IMG/VR virus record: IMGVR_UViG_3300021440_000044
Span: 1 to 44,645 of that record
Direction: 5' to 3' (one strand)
Length of the DNA: 44,645 nt
Origin: a virus
Under the pieces are notes generated by a model, which did no database searches, was not told where the DNA came from, and was given only the letters and a program-made list of their open reading frames with translations. Below are positions 12,757 to 22,842 of the stretch, one piece after another (within the stretch, counting starts at the first letter, position 1; the number at the start of each line of letters is the position of its first letter). Both the position numbers and the translations under genes were made by a program.

Positions 12757-14961
12757 TCAAAATTGTTCTTCGTATCTTCTCCAAAAGTTCAATATCTCCA
12801 CAAATACGACCGGCACATCTTCGATTTGTTCGTTATATGTGTTTGTTACAGTTGTAACAAATCCCTCCGTTTGGCTTTCGATATGGTGCCCGCCGGTTGT
12901 GAATAGTCTTAATTCTACGATACAACTTCCCCTGCGTAACATATCAAACATGAACTCCGCATTTCTTTTTGTGGGTACGGTAGAATCGTCCCGGGCGGCG
13001 AAAATTTTAACCGGGCATTTTGCCTTTGCTATTCGGCTGGACCAAAGGGCGACCTCGTTTTCAGTGGGTTCCAAAGTAGAAGCGGGAATATTCATGTTGG
13101 CAAACAATTCCGTTTTGGATGGCGGGTTTGTAATTAGCCTTGTAAATGGCGCATAAGGGATAAATCGTTCATAGTTATCTTGAAGGAATTGCCATTCCGC
13201 CGATGACATTGGACTCCCGGTTGTCCATGTTGGCGCCGTTCCCAAAAAGCCAAGTTTTTGAGCGACAAACGACCTCCTTGTGGCATTCATATACGTCCAC
13301 CACCATATATAGTTACAGACCGGGGAAATGGCGCATGAGGCGATAATCGGAATAGTTGAGGACAACAAATCAAATGTTTCGCCACCCCCCATAGACTTTC
13401 CGGCAAGTAGTATTTCGGGATAGATGTTATAGTGTTCTATAATCCATCTATATGCCGCGGTGTATGATTCCATCGCCGCAGGGATGAATCCATGTTCGTT
13501 GGTATTATCATACGGATTCCCCTCAATATCGCAGACCGCATAGCCCTCCGATAACCAATATCTTGCATCAAAAGCAAATCCCGAAGATGTTAATGTATAA
13601 TTAGCCCCGGCCCCGTGGCAATAAATAATTAGCCTTGTCGGTTTCCCTATGTTTGAATACTGTTTCGGGAATGCGATTACTCCATAATCAAAACGCAAGT
13701 TTTCTGTGTCTTGAACCTCTGTTGTCTGAGAGTCGCAACAATACGGATTGGTTGGATTAACAAGAACCGCCAAGTGCATATAATATCCATATCCATCACT
13801 TGATACAGTGCTACGGATATTCTTCACAAAGCATTGAGAATCCAAATCGCCAATAATATAAAAATCAAACTGTGGTATAGGCGAAAGACTCGTTGTCCCG
13901 GCTTTCGAACGGAATGTAAATTTAACATAACACGCGCCTTCCGGCAAATTACCTATTTCTTTTTCGGTGTCCGCAGTTAATTGTGTATAACTTGGGGAAG
14001 AAGAAACCGGGGGAACTCCCGACGCTATAAAATTACAATCCGCATCATAATAGCACGGCAAGACAAAAACACCGATAGATGATTTAATCTTATATTTGTC
14101 TAAACCTTTAATTTTTATAAAATTAGGCGTCCTCCAATATGTTCTGTCGGAGTAAACAACCGGACTTGTAATATGTTCAGTCATAATGCCGGAATTGGAT
14201 AACCTACCAATCTCTAACCTCACATATTGCGTCCTCGTTCCTGTTGCGGGGACATAAAAGATGCCCCGCACAAGTCTATCCGGATTACTTGTATTAACGA
14301 TTCGCCCATTTATCCGTATATACCCGTCATTTGAAAATGTGTGTTTCAACAAAGATGTCGGAGAAGAAGCGATTGGCCCCCCGGACAAGAATGTGCCATC
14401 CGAATTGCAATAATTGTAATAAGGAATATCTGTTCCCACGTATTGCATTTGCAGGACATCCCCAGCACTTACCGCTATGACATCCGTATATCCGAAATTT
14501 GAGTTTGTTATAAGAGTCCCAAGTTGATTGATGTATCCGTTGTTGACAAACTTATCATGGGTAACTACTTGCTTTATAGATAAGCCAAGTTCATCGTTAT
14601 ATGCGAAACTTAATGCGTTGATTAACTCGTTAAGGACCAACATCTGCACTTCCGTTGCCGCGCCCGTCACCTGCTTACTCCATGAGCCGTTATATACCAA
14701 TGCCACCACCTCGCCATCGTTCACGACAAGGGAGCCGAAATTAGTATAAGTCCCGCCCACAGATGCAAGATAAAACACGTTTTGGTCCGGGGTTCCGGGA
14801 TTTGTCGTTGGCGTTGCAATTCCCACATATTGGTATCCACCGCCCAACGAATTTATCATTGCCAACAATGATTGTTGCAATAACGCGCCGGTAATTTCAT
14901 TGTTTCCGTTAGTTTTGATAACCTCTTGTATCGCCGCCTTTAATGTTGCATAATTTGCCAT
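12757..14961 (-). CDS. Receptor-binding tail protein with C-terminal alpha/beta-hydrolase domain
   Basis: A 734-aa protein. Residues 1-70 are an anchor module typical of Bacteroidales phage tail or baseplate proteins. The middle is beta-rich. The C-terminus from about residue 440 is an alpha/beta-hydrolase: LIIYCHGAG oxyanion strand, GKSMGGGE nucleophile elbow (S523), AARDDST acid (D658/D659) and GGHHIES histidine (H692/H693). Probably an esterase or deacetylase acting on capsular polysaccharide during adsorption. Codons in the middle and C-terminus (AGG, AGA, TTA, CTA) differ from the TTG- and CGN-rich N-terminus and neighbours, as expected for a swapped receptor-binding module. Confidence 0.82.
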   Translation of the reverse strand: MANYATLKAAIQEVIKTNGNNEITGALLQQSLLAMINSLGGGYQYVGIATPTTNPGTPDQNVFYLASVGGTYTNFGSLVVNDGEVVALVYNGSWSKQVTGAATEVQMLVLNELINALSFAYNDELGLSIKQVVTHDKFVNNGYINQLGTLITNSNFGYTDVIAVSAGDVLQMQYVGTDIPYYNYCNSDGTFLSGGPIASSPTSLLKHTFSNDGYIRINGRIVNTSNPDRLVRGIFYVPATGTRTQYVRLEIGRLSNSGIMTEHITSPVVYSDRTYWRTPNFIKIKGLDKYKIKSSIGVFVLPCYYDADCNFIASGVPPVSSSPSYTQLTADTEKEIGNLPEGACYVKFTFRSKAGTTSLSPIPQFDFYIIGDLDSQCFVKNIRSTVSSDGYGYYMHLAVLVNPTNPYCCDSQTTEVQDTENLRFDYGVIAFPKQYSNIGKPTRLIIYCHGAGANYTLTSSGFAFDARYWLSEGYAVCDIEGNPYDNTNEHGFIPAAMESYTAAYRWIIEHYNIYPEILLAGKSMGGGETFDLLSSTIPIIASCAISPVCNYIWWWTYMNATRRSFVAQKLGFLGTAPTWTTGSPMSSAEWQFLQDNYERFIPYAPFTRLITNPPSKTELFANMNIPASTLEPTENEVALWSSRIAKAKCPVKIFAARDDSTVPTKRNAEFMFDMLRRGSCIVELRLFTTGGHHIESQTEGFVTTVTNTYNEQIEDVPVVFVEILNFWRRYEEQF

Positions 14962-14972
14962 AATTCAACGTA

Positions 14973-15851
14973 TTAGTCGTTACTATAATCGTTATTAAAA
15001 TCGTCGTTAAAATCGCCGCGTTGGGCCTTTATATATCCCAAACCGATTTTCTTTGCAACGGTTGCCGTATCAAAAACCGCTTCAACAGTCGCAACGTCGC
15101 CGTTATCCTCCCACTCCGGGGAAATTAAGAACGTGTCCAAACTGTAACGTTGTCCGTGATATTCGATTTCGGCGAAATCAGCCATTCGAATAAAACGCAT
15201 AACGTCCAACAGGTATTCGGACGCAAGAAAATTGAAACGGTATCGTTTTTCGGAAATCTGTTTTGTCGGGAAAAAGTAACCATCCCGGGTTTCGCCCTCT
15301 TCCTCAAACTGATATTCGGGTTTTGCTAAATCGCTTTGAAGATATAAAACGTTTTTGAACGTCGGGTTTTTATATACAATCGTTCCGGCGTCCATCGTGA
15401 AATCTTCAACGTCCCACCAAGTAATTTTCAAATATGGTTGAATGTCATTTACAACCGTGAAAATTTCCGAAACGCGTGTTATTGTTGTTGAACCATACCC
15501 GATTTGCAAACGAATATAATAACGGCCGTTCAGCAATGAATTGATAACCGGCAATTGTCCCGGGAAAACCCAAACATCGTAACCAAGGGACGTAAATTGC
15601 TTTTTGGTCGCGCCATTCCGAATATTTGTCGTTAAGTTGGCAACCGGGTTCGTGTCATTATTGGCGTCAAATAGATAAGCAACTTGAATTGTCGCATTTG
15701 CGATATGTTCCGTAATCACTTGAAACGGCAACAGAAATCCGGCCGGGCAAAACAACGGATATATGCGCCCATACATCCACCATTTCCGGGCGTTTTGGTA
15801 TTGCGACGATTCATAAAACGGTAATACAGACAAATTGTTATTCGGTATCAT
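14973..15851 (-). CDS. Distal tail / baseplate protein (292 aa)
   Basis: Beta-rich throughout, ATG-started and overlapping the stop of the preceding 845-aa gene by 14 bases. The C-terminus ends with repeated acidic Phe/Asn units (FNDDFNNDYSND). A similar FNQDFNNDF occurs in the 452-aa structural protein at 24825. Place between the large tail protein and the receptor-binding protein suggests a baseplate or fibre-attachment role. Confidence 0.7.
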   Translation of the reverse strand: MIPNNNLSVLPFYESSQYQNARKWWMYGRIYPLFCPAGFLLPFQVITEHIANATIQVAYLFDANNDTNPVANLTTNIRNGATKKQFTSLGYDVWVFPGQLPVINSLLNGRYYIRLQIGYGSTTITRVSEIFTVVNDIQPYLKITWWDVEDFTMDAGTIVYKNPTFKNVLYLQSDLAKPEYQFEEEGETRDGYFFPTKQISEKRYRFNFLASEYLLDVMRFIRMADFAEIEYHGQRYSLDTFLISPEWEDNGDVATVEAVFDTATVAKKIGLGYIKAQRGDFNDDFNNDYSND

Positions 15852-18375
15852 AATGTAACGTTGCGTTTGCGTTCCTCGACGACAAATTTACGGACAATTT
15901 TTCAATCATACCGTTGCCCAAATTTGTTTTGACTAATTGCACCAAATTCGGGTCAGTCAACAAAGGAAATTTCAATGATTGTGTTTTTAACCTTTTAACG
16001 CCCTGTGCGGACATTTGTACGCTGTTAATGGCGTAAAGCCGGGCGGGCATATCATACGCGTAATAACTTTGTAAAATACAAAAAGCGACATACGCATTTT
16101 GCAAATAATGGTCATTCGTCCCAACAATATAATTCAAATACGGTAATTCGTATTTTTCGGGTTCGGAAAGAGAAACCACAGATTGCGGCTTATAATTATA
16201 TGGCGAATTACCGAAATATATGAACATATAATTTGCGCCATTCGGTACAAGTAAATCGGCTTGTTGTGTTAATACGATTAAGGATGTTCCGGGAACATAC
16301 GGCGGCGTTCCGCCGGACGTCGGTGTTGCGTTTGATGTAAACCAAGCGATACGCGCATCCGTTGCGTTTTCCGATGGGACAACACGAATTGTTCGACCCG
16401 GCGTTACGGGGATTATGATATGTTTATATGTTGTGTTCGTCCCATATAATCCGGTGGATTGGACAATATTATAATTTCTTTTTGTATATGAATCTAAATT
16501 ATAAACCAATTCGGATTCTGCCGAAATATGTTCGGCCGACAACAAAACAAAACCATCCTTTGAAATTTCACTCGGATTCAATAAAACATAATCAATGTCT
16601 GATGTGAATTTGGACACCTCTATTTGTTCTATATTGTCCGGGTTAACATACTTTGAAATAATGTCAATAGGGAACCCCTCAAACAATTGCGTAACATCAT
16701 CCATCCATCCGAATTGATACCGTGCCGCCATTTCCGGTTTGTCGAATTTGAATTGGTCACGAGCGAACGACCACGCCTTACCGTTGCGCGTTACCTTTTG
16801 CGCGGTCAAGTCTATACCAACAACCGGCGAACCGGAATAAGAACCGCCGTTGCGGAAATATTGGATATGTTCAACACGGAAACGGTTTTGGTCGTCCACG
16901 AACCAATAACAACGGAAACAATCGCGCAACATATCCAAAACGTTCTTTAACGTTATCGGGGCTTTTTGCGCGGGTTGGTCATATCCGGACGAAATAATGT
17001 TTGATTTCGGCGTAATCAACAATGTTTGCGTTATGCCAATAAGGTTTGTTCCATATAGAAATTGCGAATAATCAGTTGTCGCCGCGTGTGTTATCCCGGG
17101 CGCAATTTGGCCCAACAGAACCGATATAACGGACCAAATTGGATACGCATCTTTCAACGTAAATCCTTTTCTCCAATATGGTTCAATCAAAGGGTCCAAC
17201 AATGAAAACGTAAACCAAATTGAAATACGGCCCCAAGCGGAACGCGCAACGGGGAACGCTTCGCCAATGCCTAAACTCGGGACGTCGGCCGGGTTATAAT
17301 AATATTGGCCCGGTTGATAAATTCCCCATTTTGTTGGGGTTTCTACCAACAAAGACGAAAATAAAATACAATCCGGAAATTCATAACCGATTACATAATT
17401 ATAATTTCGGTTATTTTCCACAATATCATTGTCCGGTATTCTATGCGCCATCTTAATTTGTCCACCAATTTCTGCGGTTTCAACATCTGTAACATATCGC
17501 GCATATACTGCCATGTCGTGAACATATAACGTTACACTACCCGTTGCGCCGGAACCCTCAACGGCGGCCAGCGTAACAGAGTATGGCACGTTCGGTTCAA
17601 CCGCATACGATTTGTAACGGAACAATGTAACGCCGTCCGAAATTCTTGTAATTTCCCAAACATTAAACGGGTTTTCCGGGTCGGTTGTTTCGTCATATCG
17701 TGCGGAAAAAGAAAAACCACCCGCCGTAATTGTATAATATGCACCTGAACCCGGTGTACCCATTGCAAAATCCGGCAATGTTGGTGTTCCTGTTTGGGTA
17801 ATTTCCAAAATCCTTTGACGTTTATTCAACGTAAAATAAAAGTCATTAACCAATTTTGTTTCGTTGCTTTCCGCTTCACATTCTTGTTCCCACCACATAC
17901 CGGAGAGGAAACAACCGATAACGGATTGCCCGGGAACGTAAACTTGAATCATCGGCCGTTTGTCAGCCTTTACGGGTACGATTTCCGGGGCTAATTCGAT
18001 AAGGTTATATTCCTTATCCATCCCGGCCAAAACGTCGTTGTATTGGTCCCAAACGGTCGGTTGTACAACAACTGTTTCCGCGTCGCCGTCAAATTCGCAA
18101 TCGGTTTTCCAAAAGGTCCCACGCCAATACGACGTCCACGATTGACCGGCATTGTATGAAATGAAGATTTCCAACACAAATTGCGTTTCAAACGCTTGTG
18201 AAACGATAAACGTATAATCGTCGCTTTCAAACGTCAATTTTCCGGACAATTTGGCCCGGAAAAACTCTTGGTTGGATTCCTTTTCGAAATCCTTTTCCAA
18301 ATCATCCTTATAAATCGGAAACGCCCGTTGCGTCGTGTTCCCGGCGGTCAATTCAAACTTGTATATCGGGTTCAT
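15838..18375 (-). CDS. Large distal tail / baseplate hub-like protein (845 aa)
   Basis: Follows the tape measure with a TAATG overlap, the usual place of distal tail and tail-associated proteins. The N-terminal 150 residues (strand-rich, with WRGTFWKTDCEFDGD) look like a distal-tail or hub domain. About residues 620-740 carry a beta-sandwich insertion (ITVTPGR-type strand, then IAWFTSN) like carbohydrate-binding modules of tail fibres; a comparable stretch occurs in the receptor-binding protein. No lysozyme or peptidase motif seen. Confidence 0.75.
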   Translation of the reverse strand: MNPIYKFELTAGNTTQRAFPIYKDDLEKDFEKESNQEFFRAKLSGKLTFESDDYTFIVSQAFETQFVLEIFISYNAGQSWTSYWRGTFWKTDCEFDGDAETVVVQPTVWDQYNDVLAGMDKEYNLIELAPEIVPVKADKRPMIQVYVPGQSVIGCFLSGMWWEQECEAESNETKLVNDFYFTLNKRQRILEITQTGTPTLPDFAMGTPGSGAYYTITAGGFSFSARYDETTDPENPFNVWEITRISDGVTLFRYKSYAVEPNVPYSVTLAAVEGSGATGSVTLYVHDMAVYARYVTDVETAEIGGQIKMAHRIPDNDIVENNRNYNYVIGYEFPDCILFSSLLVETPTKWGIYQPGQYYYNPADVPSLGIGEAFPVARSAWGRISIWFTFSLLDPLIEPYWRKGFTLKDAYPIWSVISVLLGQIAPGITHAATTDYSQFLYGTNLIGITQTLLITPKSNIISSGYDQPAQKAPITLKNVLDMLRDCFRCYWFVDDQNRFRVEHIQYFRNGGSYSGSPVVGIDLTAQKVTRNGKAWSFARDQFKFDKPEMAARYQFGWMDDVTQLFEGFPIDIISKYVNPDNIEQIEVSKFTSDIDYVLLNPSEISKDGFVLLSAEHISAESELVYNLDSYTKRNYNIVQSTGLYGTNTTYKHIIIPVTPGRTIRVVPSENATDARIAWFTSNATPTSGGTPPYVPGTSLIVLTQQADLLVPNGANYMFIYFGNSPYNYKPQSVVSLSEPEKYELPYLNYIVGTNDHYLQNAYVAFCILQSYYAYDMPARLYAINSVQMSAQGVKRLKTQSLKFPLLTDPNLVQLVKTNLGNGMIEKLSVNLSSRNANATLHYDTE

Positions 18376-21300
18376 TACGATTTGATTTTACGCGTTAAAT
18401 TCTTGTACCGGATAATCGTATTTCCTTGGCCGTCCACATACCGGGTTTCGTCGCCCTGTTGGCGGATTGCGGCAACATCCTTTTCAAGCCCGGAAACGTC
18501 CGTTTTGCCGCCGCCAATAAGTTGTACGGCATAACCGGCCATCGCCGCATTCGCACGTTGGTAACGGTCCGCAAATGTGCCATCGTTAAACGAATTGATT
18601 ACGTCCGGGATAACGTCACGATACCGGCGCGAATTGCGCTTGTTGATAACGGCGAAAAATTCGCCGCCCTCTGCACGTCGCCGGGTCCCGTCGCGCTTGG
18701 TTCCCAAATCAATGTCGTGGCCGCTTGCGTGGCTTCCGCCCTGTAACAATTCAACCGTACCATCGCCGTACTGTTCCGTTTGTTTGGAAACCTGTACGGC
18801 CCGAACCTTGGCAATCGCAAACGACGCCCACATTGTTGCCAATGCCGCAATTGCCAAACCGGGACCGACAACAGGAATACCGGACAACGACGACCAAATG
18901 TTGGCCGACGCGGTTATTAAACTTGACGCTTGCGTAATTGAATCGGCGGCCAATTGGGCCTTTTGGGCCTTTTCCCGTTCTTTGTTGGCCTTTTCTTGGT
19001 TTTTCTTGGCCAATTCCAATTCCTTTTGCGCCGTTTCGACCTCGTTGGCGTAACCGGCGTTCCGGGCTTCAATTTCGGCATCCAACGTGCGTTGTGCGGC
19101 ATCCACTTGGGCGTTGGCCGCATTAACGGCCGCTTCCGCCGCCGCATTCCAAGAATCAACCAATGAACCGATGGAATCTTTAATGGAATCAATCGCCGTG
19201 TTCAATGCGCTTTGTTGGTCGGAATCCAACCAGATACCCAACAATTCGTAAAGATTGTTATAACCTAATTTCTTGGTTTCCTTTTCAATCCCGGCAATGG
19301 TCGCTTTAATGGCGGCGATTTCGTCGGCCGTCATTTTCTTTGTGGCCGTTTCATTCAACTTTAATATCGCTTCCAACCGGGCCTTTTCCTGTTGCAACTT
19401 GAACAACGTTTTTTGCCGTTCGTTCCGGTCCAACAAATCAAATTCCGCTTGGGCCAAATCTTGGGCGGCGGCCAAATCCCGTTGCGCCAACTTATTGTTG
19501 AAATCGGCGGATTCTCTCAACCGCAACGCGTCGTATTTGGCGTTAATGGCCGTTTCCGCTTGGCGTACCTTTGCATCCTTTTGGCGGTTTTGCTCAATTT
19601 CGATTTCCCGTTGTTTTTCGATGTTGGCCAAGCGCAATTCCAACATTCGTTCGGTTCCATCTTCCGTTATGGCGATTTCCAATTGGATTGCTTGTTGTTC
19701 GGCCTGTAACCGTTGGACGTTCAATTTGGAAATTTCCGTGTTAAACGCCTTGACCGCATCCAAGCGTTGTTTGTCATATTTGGCGTTAATTGCGGCTTCG
19801 TCTTGACGTTCGGACGCGGTTTTTTGCCTGTTCTGTTCCAATTCCAATTGCCGTTGCGCTTCGATTTTGTCTTGGCGCAATTGCAACATCTTTTCCGTTC
19901 CGGCTTCCGTTATGGATATTTCCAAATCAATGGATTCGATAACCGCCCGACGGTCGGCAATGCGTTGTTTCTTTGCGGCTTCTGCCGCCTTTTTCTGTTC
20001 TTTTGTTAGTTCCTTTTGCCGTTTTACTTCCGCATCGGCCGCACGTTGTTGTTGGCGTTGCCGTTCTTCCGCATCATTTTTCAACTGTTCATTCAACAAA
20101 GATTGCGCACGTAACGCACCCGACAGTTGCCCCTCGGCTTCCTCAACGGCCCGTGCCCTTTTTGCAACAGTAATGGCAAGGAATGACGGCGTATTTGCTA
20201 ATTTCTGTTCGGCTTCTGCCAATTTTTGTTCCAAATCCTTAACAACGTTTGCCGATTCTTCCTTGGCGGCTTCTGCGGATTTTTTCGCCAATGCTTGGAA
20301 TTGTTTTGTGTATGTGTCGGCCCATTGTTGCGTTGCCGTTTCTGTCGGAAATAGCAACGCTTGTACGGTTCCAATTAACGCGGTCAAATCATCAATGGTT
20401 TCTTTAATTGTACCATTGGAATTTTCGAACGCAAGGGTTAACCCCTCCCACGCGGATTTCAATAATTTGGTGGACCCCTCAACGGTATTTAAGCGTTGTT
20501 CCGAAATTCGTTCCAATTCTCCGCTGACATCTTCCAAAGACACCCGCAATTCCCGGGCCGAATCCGCGCCGGACAATAAGGCCGAAAACGCCGCGACGCT
20601 TCGCTTGTCTGTCAATTCCAACGCCGCGTTCAAATCTGTTCCGGCATTGCGCAATTTTATCAGCCCATCAATAATTTCGTCAAATGTCTTGACCGGTCCG
20701 CCCATTTCCTTTGCCAATTTCCCGTTGGCATCGGCCAATTTCAAAATTATATTTCGGGTTGCGGTCGCCGCGCTTGAAGCATCGAAACCGGCGTTGGCCA
20801 ATGCACCCAATAACGCGGTCGTATCTTTGACGGTCAAACCGAACGCGTTTGCAACAGGGAAAACCGTACCGATTGAATTTTGGATGCGGTCAAAAGACAA
20901 TGCGGAATTATTTGTGGCAACCGCCAACGTCGCCAACGTTTCTTCCGTGTCCGCGCTTGTAAGATTAAACGCCCGTAAGGTCGCACCCGCCGCCGCCGCC
21001 GCGTCGGAAAGATTTGCACCAACCGCCGTTGCAAATTGCAATATCGGTTTTTGCATCGCAATAATTGACCCTTGGCCAAAACCAAGTTTTGCCAATTCGG
21101 TTTGCAATTCCACAACTTGGCGGGCCGTGTATTCGGTCGTGCGTCCCAAAGACAACGCCGAATCCGTTAACGCTTTCATCCCGTCCACGGTCGTTCCTAA
21201 TATTGTGGACAAATTGGCGTTGGCCTGTTCAAATTCTCGCATCGTCTTTGCGGCACCCGTCAAATAACGAACAAACGTTAAAACAATGCCAATTGTTCCC

Positions 21301-21983
21301 GTTAACACGGTTGTGAATCCTTGCAATGCCTTTGCGCCCAACGGCAACCCGGACGTTCCTATATTGTGCAATTGGGTGCGCATATTGGTAAACCCTGTTA
21401 CAACTTGGCCAATCGGCCCGGGCAAACCCTTTAATGCGTTTTGATAATGGCCAACTTCCAACGTGTATTTTCCGGTCGCCTGTTGTAACCGGCTCATTTC
21501 CTCATAAATCAACCGCGTTTCGGTTTCCAATTCCTTGCCAACCCCGGCCGTGCGCCTTTCTTCCGCCGTCATTTCGTTAAGACGAATTTTGTTCAAACGG
21601 TATTGGGCCGAAAGTCTTTTATATGAACCCTCTTTTGAATTTTCGATTTCTACCAACAGTTTATCCACGCGTTGTTGTTCCTTGACGGCCGAAATAACCT
21701 GTTGCCGACGCCTGTACGTTTCACTTTCCGCGTCGTTGCTTTTCTTGTACGCGGCGGTCAATTTATCGGATTCGGTCGTTAACAACGCGATTTGTTGGCG
21801 TTGTTCTTCCGTGGCCCCGGACAAATTGCCCATCGTCTTGGCGGCTTCCGTGGCCGCGCCCTTGATTTTTTCTTGGGCGGCTTCGTATTTTGCAATCAAC
21901 GCATCCAATTCCGCAATCAAATTCGTAATCGAATTGTCCGGCGTAATCAAATCGCGGTAATAAATCGGGTTCGGGTTGTCCAT
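18375..21983 (-). CDS. Tail tape measure protein (1202 aa)
   Basis: The length predicts a tail of roughly 180 nm at about 1.5 angstrom per residue, hence a siphovirus. The N-terminal coiled coil is followed by a TP901-type core (EQANANLSTILGTTVDGMKA to LNAALELTDKRSVAAFSALL) and hydrophobic segments near residues 205-235 and in the C-terminal quarter. A Lys/Glu/Gln-rich coiled coil at about 650-850 has two copies of an 80-residue repeat. The ATG at 21981-21983 follows a hairpin leader by 20 bases. Confidence 0.93.
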   Translation of the reverse strand: MDNPNPIYYRDLITPDNSITNLIAELDALIAKYEAAQEKIKGAATEAAKTMGNLSGATEEQRQQIALLTTESDKLTAAYKKSNDAESETYRRRQQVISAVKEQQRVDKLLVEIENSKEGSYKRLSAQYRLNKIRLNEMTAEERRTAGVGKELETETRLIYEEMSRLQQATGKYTLEVGHYQNALKGLPGPIGQVVTGFTNMRTQLHNIGTSGLPLGAKALQGFTTVLTGTIGIVLTFVRYLTGAAKTMREFEQANANLSTILGTTVDGMKALTDSALSLGRTTEYTARQVVELQTELAKLGFGQGSIIAMQKPILQFATAVGANLSDAAAAAGATLRAFNLTSADTEETLATLAVATNNSALSFDRIQNSIGTVFPVANAFGLTVKDTTALLGALANAGFDASSAATATRNIILKLADANGKLAKEMGGPVKTFDEIIDGLIKLRNAGTDLNAALELTDKRSVAAFSALLSGADSARELRVSLEDVSGELERISEQRLNTVEGSTKLLKSAWEGLTLAFENSNGTIKETIDDLTALIGTVQALLFPTETATQQWADTYTKQFQALAKKSAEAAKEESANVVKDLEQKLAEAEQKLANTPSFLAITVAKRARAVEEAEGQLSGALRAQSLLNEQLKNDAEERQRQQQRAADAEVKRQKELTKEQKKAAEAAKKQRIADRRAVIESIDLEISITEAGTEKMLQLRQDKIEAQRQLELEQNRQKTASERQDEAAINAKYDKQRLDAVKAFNTEISKLNVQRLQAEQQAIQLEIAITEDGTERMLELRLANIEKQREIEIEQNRQKDAKVRQAETAINAKYDALRLRESADFNNKLAQRDLAAAQDLAQAEFDLLDRNERQKTLFKLQQEKARLEAILKLNETATKKMTADEIAAIKATIAGIEKETKKLGYNNLYELLGIWLDSDQQSALNTAIDSIKDSIGSLVDSWNAAAEAAVNAANAQVDAAQRTLDAEIEARNAGYANEVETAQKELELAKKNQEKANKEREKAQKAQLAADSITQASSLITASANIWSSLSGIPVVGPGLAIAALATMWASFAIAKVRAVQVSKQTEQYGDGTVELLQGGSHASGHDIDLGTKRDGTRRRAEGGEFFAVINKRNSRRYRDVIPDVINSFNDGTFADRYQRANAAMAGYAVQLIGGGKTDVSGLEKDVAAIRQQGDETRYVDGQGNTIIRYKNLTRKIKS
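19620..19925 (-). repeat. Tandem ~80-residue repeat inside the tape measure
   Basis: EISITEAGTEKMLQLR with later EQNRQK and AINAKYD, then EIAITEDGTERMLELR with EQNRQK and AINAKYD again, about 240 bases apart. Coding-level duplication that would lengthen the tail in fixed steps. Confidence 0.75.
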
Positions 21984-22003
21984 AATAGTTATTTTTTCAA
22001 AAA

Positions 22004-22034
22004 GTCCCGAATTTCGGCGTTTCTCTTTCGGGAC
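22004..22034 (-). promoter_or_regulatory. Hairpin before the tape measure (attenuator or leader)
   Basis: An eight-base stem GTCCCGAA/TTCGGGAC with a 15-base loop, followed on the minus strand by TTTTTG and 20 bases before the ATG. It could be a weak terminator lowering tape-measure expression or one of the genome's leader hairpins. Confidence 0.65.
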
Positions 22035-22056
22035 GATAAATTACTTATCTTTTCTG

Positions 22057-22842
22057 TTATCGTGTCTTATTTGCCCGTTTTTGGGCCTTTTCGGCCTGTT
22101 TCGCCCGTTCCTTGACAAAATCGAACGCGTTGTAAAATTCCAAAACGGAATATTCCTTTGGTTTGACGTGCAATTGTTCGGACAATACCAAACAAAGGTT
22201 TTCAAATTGGCGGTCAAACTGTATTTCCACGCCATCCGAACCGGCAAACGATTTCGGGTTGGAATACGTTATTAACGCCGTCGTCAACTTTTCGATTTCC
22301 GTGGTTGCATCCGGGTTTTTCACGCCCGCAATGATGTTCGCCAAAACCGCCATCGTCCGTTTCTTCAAAAGGTCGTAATACTCTTTAATTTCGGAATCGG
22401 CGAACAGGCCCGGGAAATACAACCTTAATTCCCCGTCAATTTTTTTTTTGACCGCTTCCAATTGGGCGGTCAACTCTTTTTCGGGGACGTCTTGCAAGGT
22501 TTCCAACAATTCAGTCAAGGCCACGTCGGAAAGGTCGTTGCAATCCCGGCCGTCAATCTTCGTTACCAACGCGGCAAACGCCCGGTGTTTTGGGTTGATT
22601 TCCGATTGGATAAGAAACACGGTTTGGCGCAAATTTTCCAATTCCTGTTGCGCCTTTTCGGTCTTTCCGTCCATAAGGAACCGGCGCGTTTTCTCAATGC
22701 GTTGGTCGAACGCCACAATATCGGCCCCAATCCCCGCATCAATCAACAACAACTTTTGGTATTTGTGAAACCGCACAATCGGCAATTCTTCGATTGTGTC
22801 GTACATTTCGACCGTGTGTTTTCCAATCTTGACCGTTACCAT
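22057..22842 (-). CDS. Tail assembly chaperone candidate (261 aa)
   Basis: Immediately upstream of the tape measure, the standard place for tail assembly chaperones. The ATG at 22842 gives the N-terminus MVTVKIGKHTVEMYDTIEEL; the longer frame upstream overlaps the membrane-protein gene. Helical and highly charged, with a Lys/Arg-rich C-terminus. It contains A10 (22440-22449) at the Val-Lys-Lys-Lys codons, a potential slippage site, but I see no long overlapping frame of the gpG/gpGT kind. Confidence 0.62.
   Translation of the reverse strand: MVTVKIGKHTVEMYDTIEELPIVRFHKYQKLLLIDAGIGADIVAFDQRIEKTRRFLMDGKTEKAQQELENLRQTVFLIQSEINPKHRAFAALVTKIDGRDCNDLSDVALTELLETLQDVPEKELTAQLEAVKKKIDGELRLYFPGLFADSEIKEYYDLLKKRTMAVLANIIAGVKNPDATTEIEKLTTALITYSNPKSFAGSDGVEIQFDRQFENLCLVLSEQLHVKPKEYSVLEFYNAFDFVKERAKQAEKAQKRANKTR

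Noticed and set aside
19867-21267. Long plus-strand ORF (466 aa) inside the tape measure
   Set aside because: Composition is Ser/Ala/Asn-rich, as expected from the reverse strand of a coiled-coil gene; no start context or domain.
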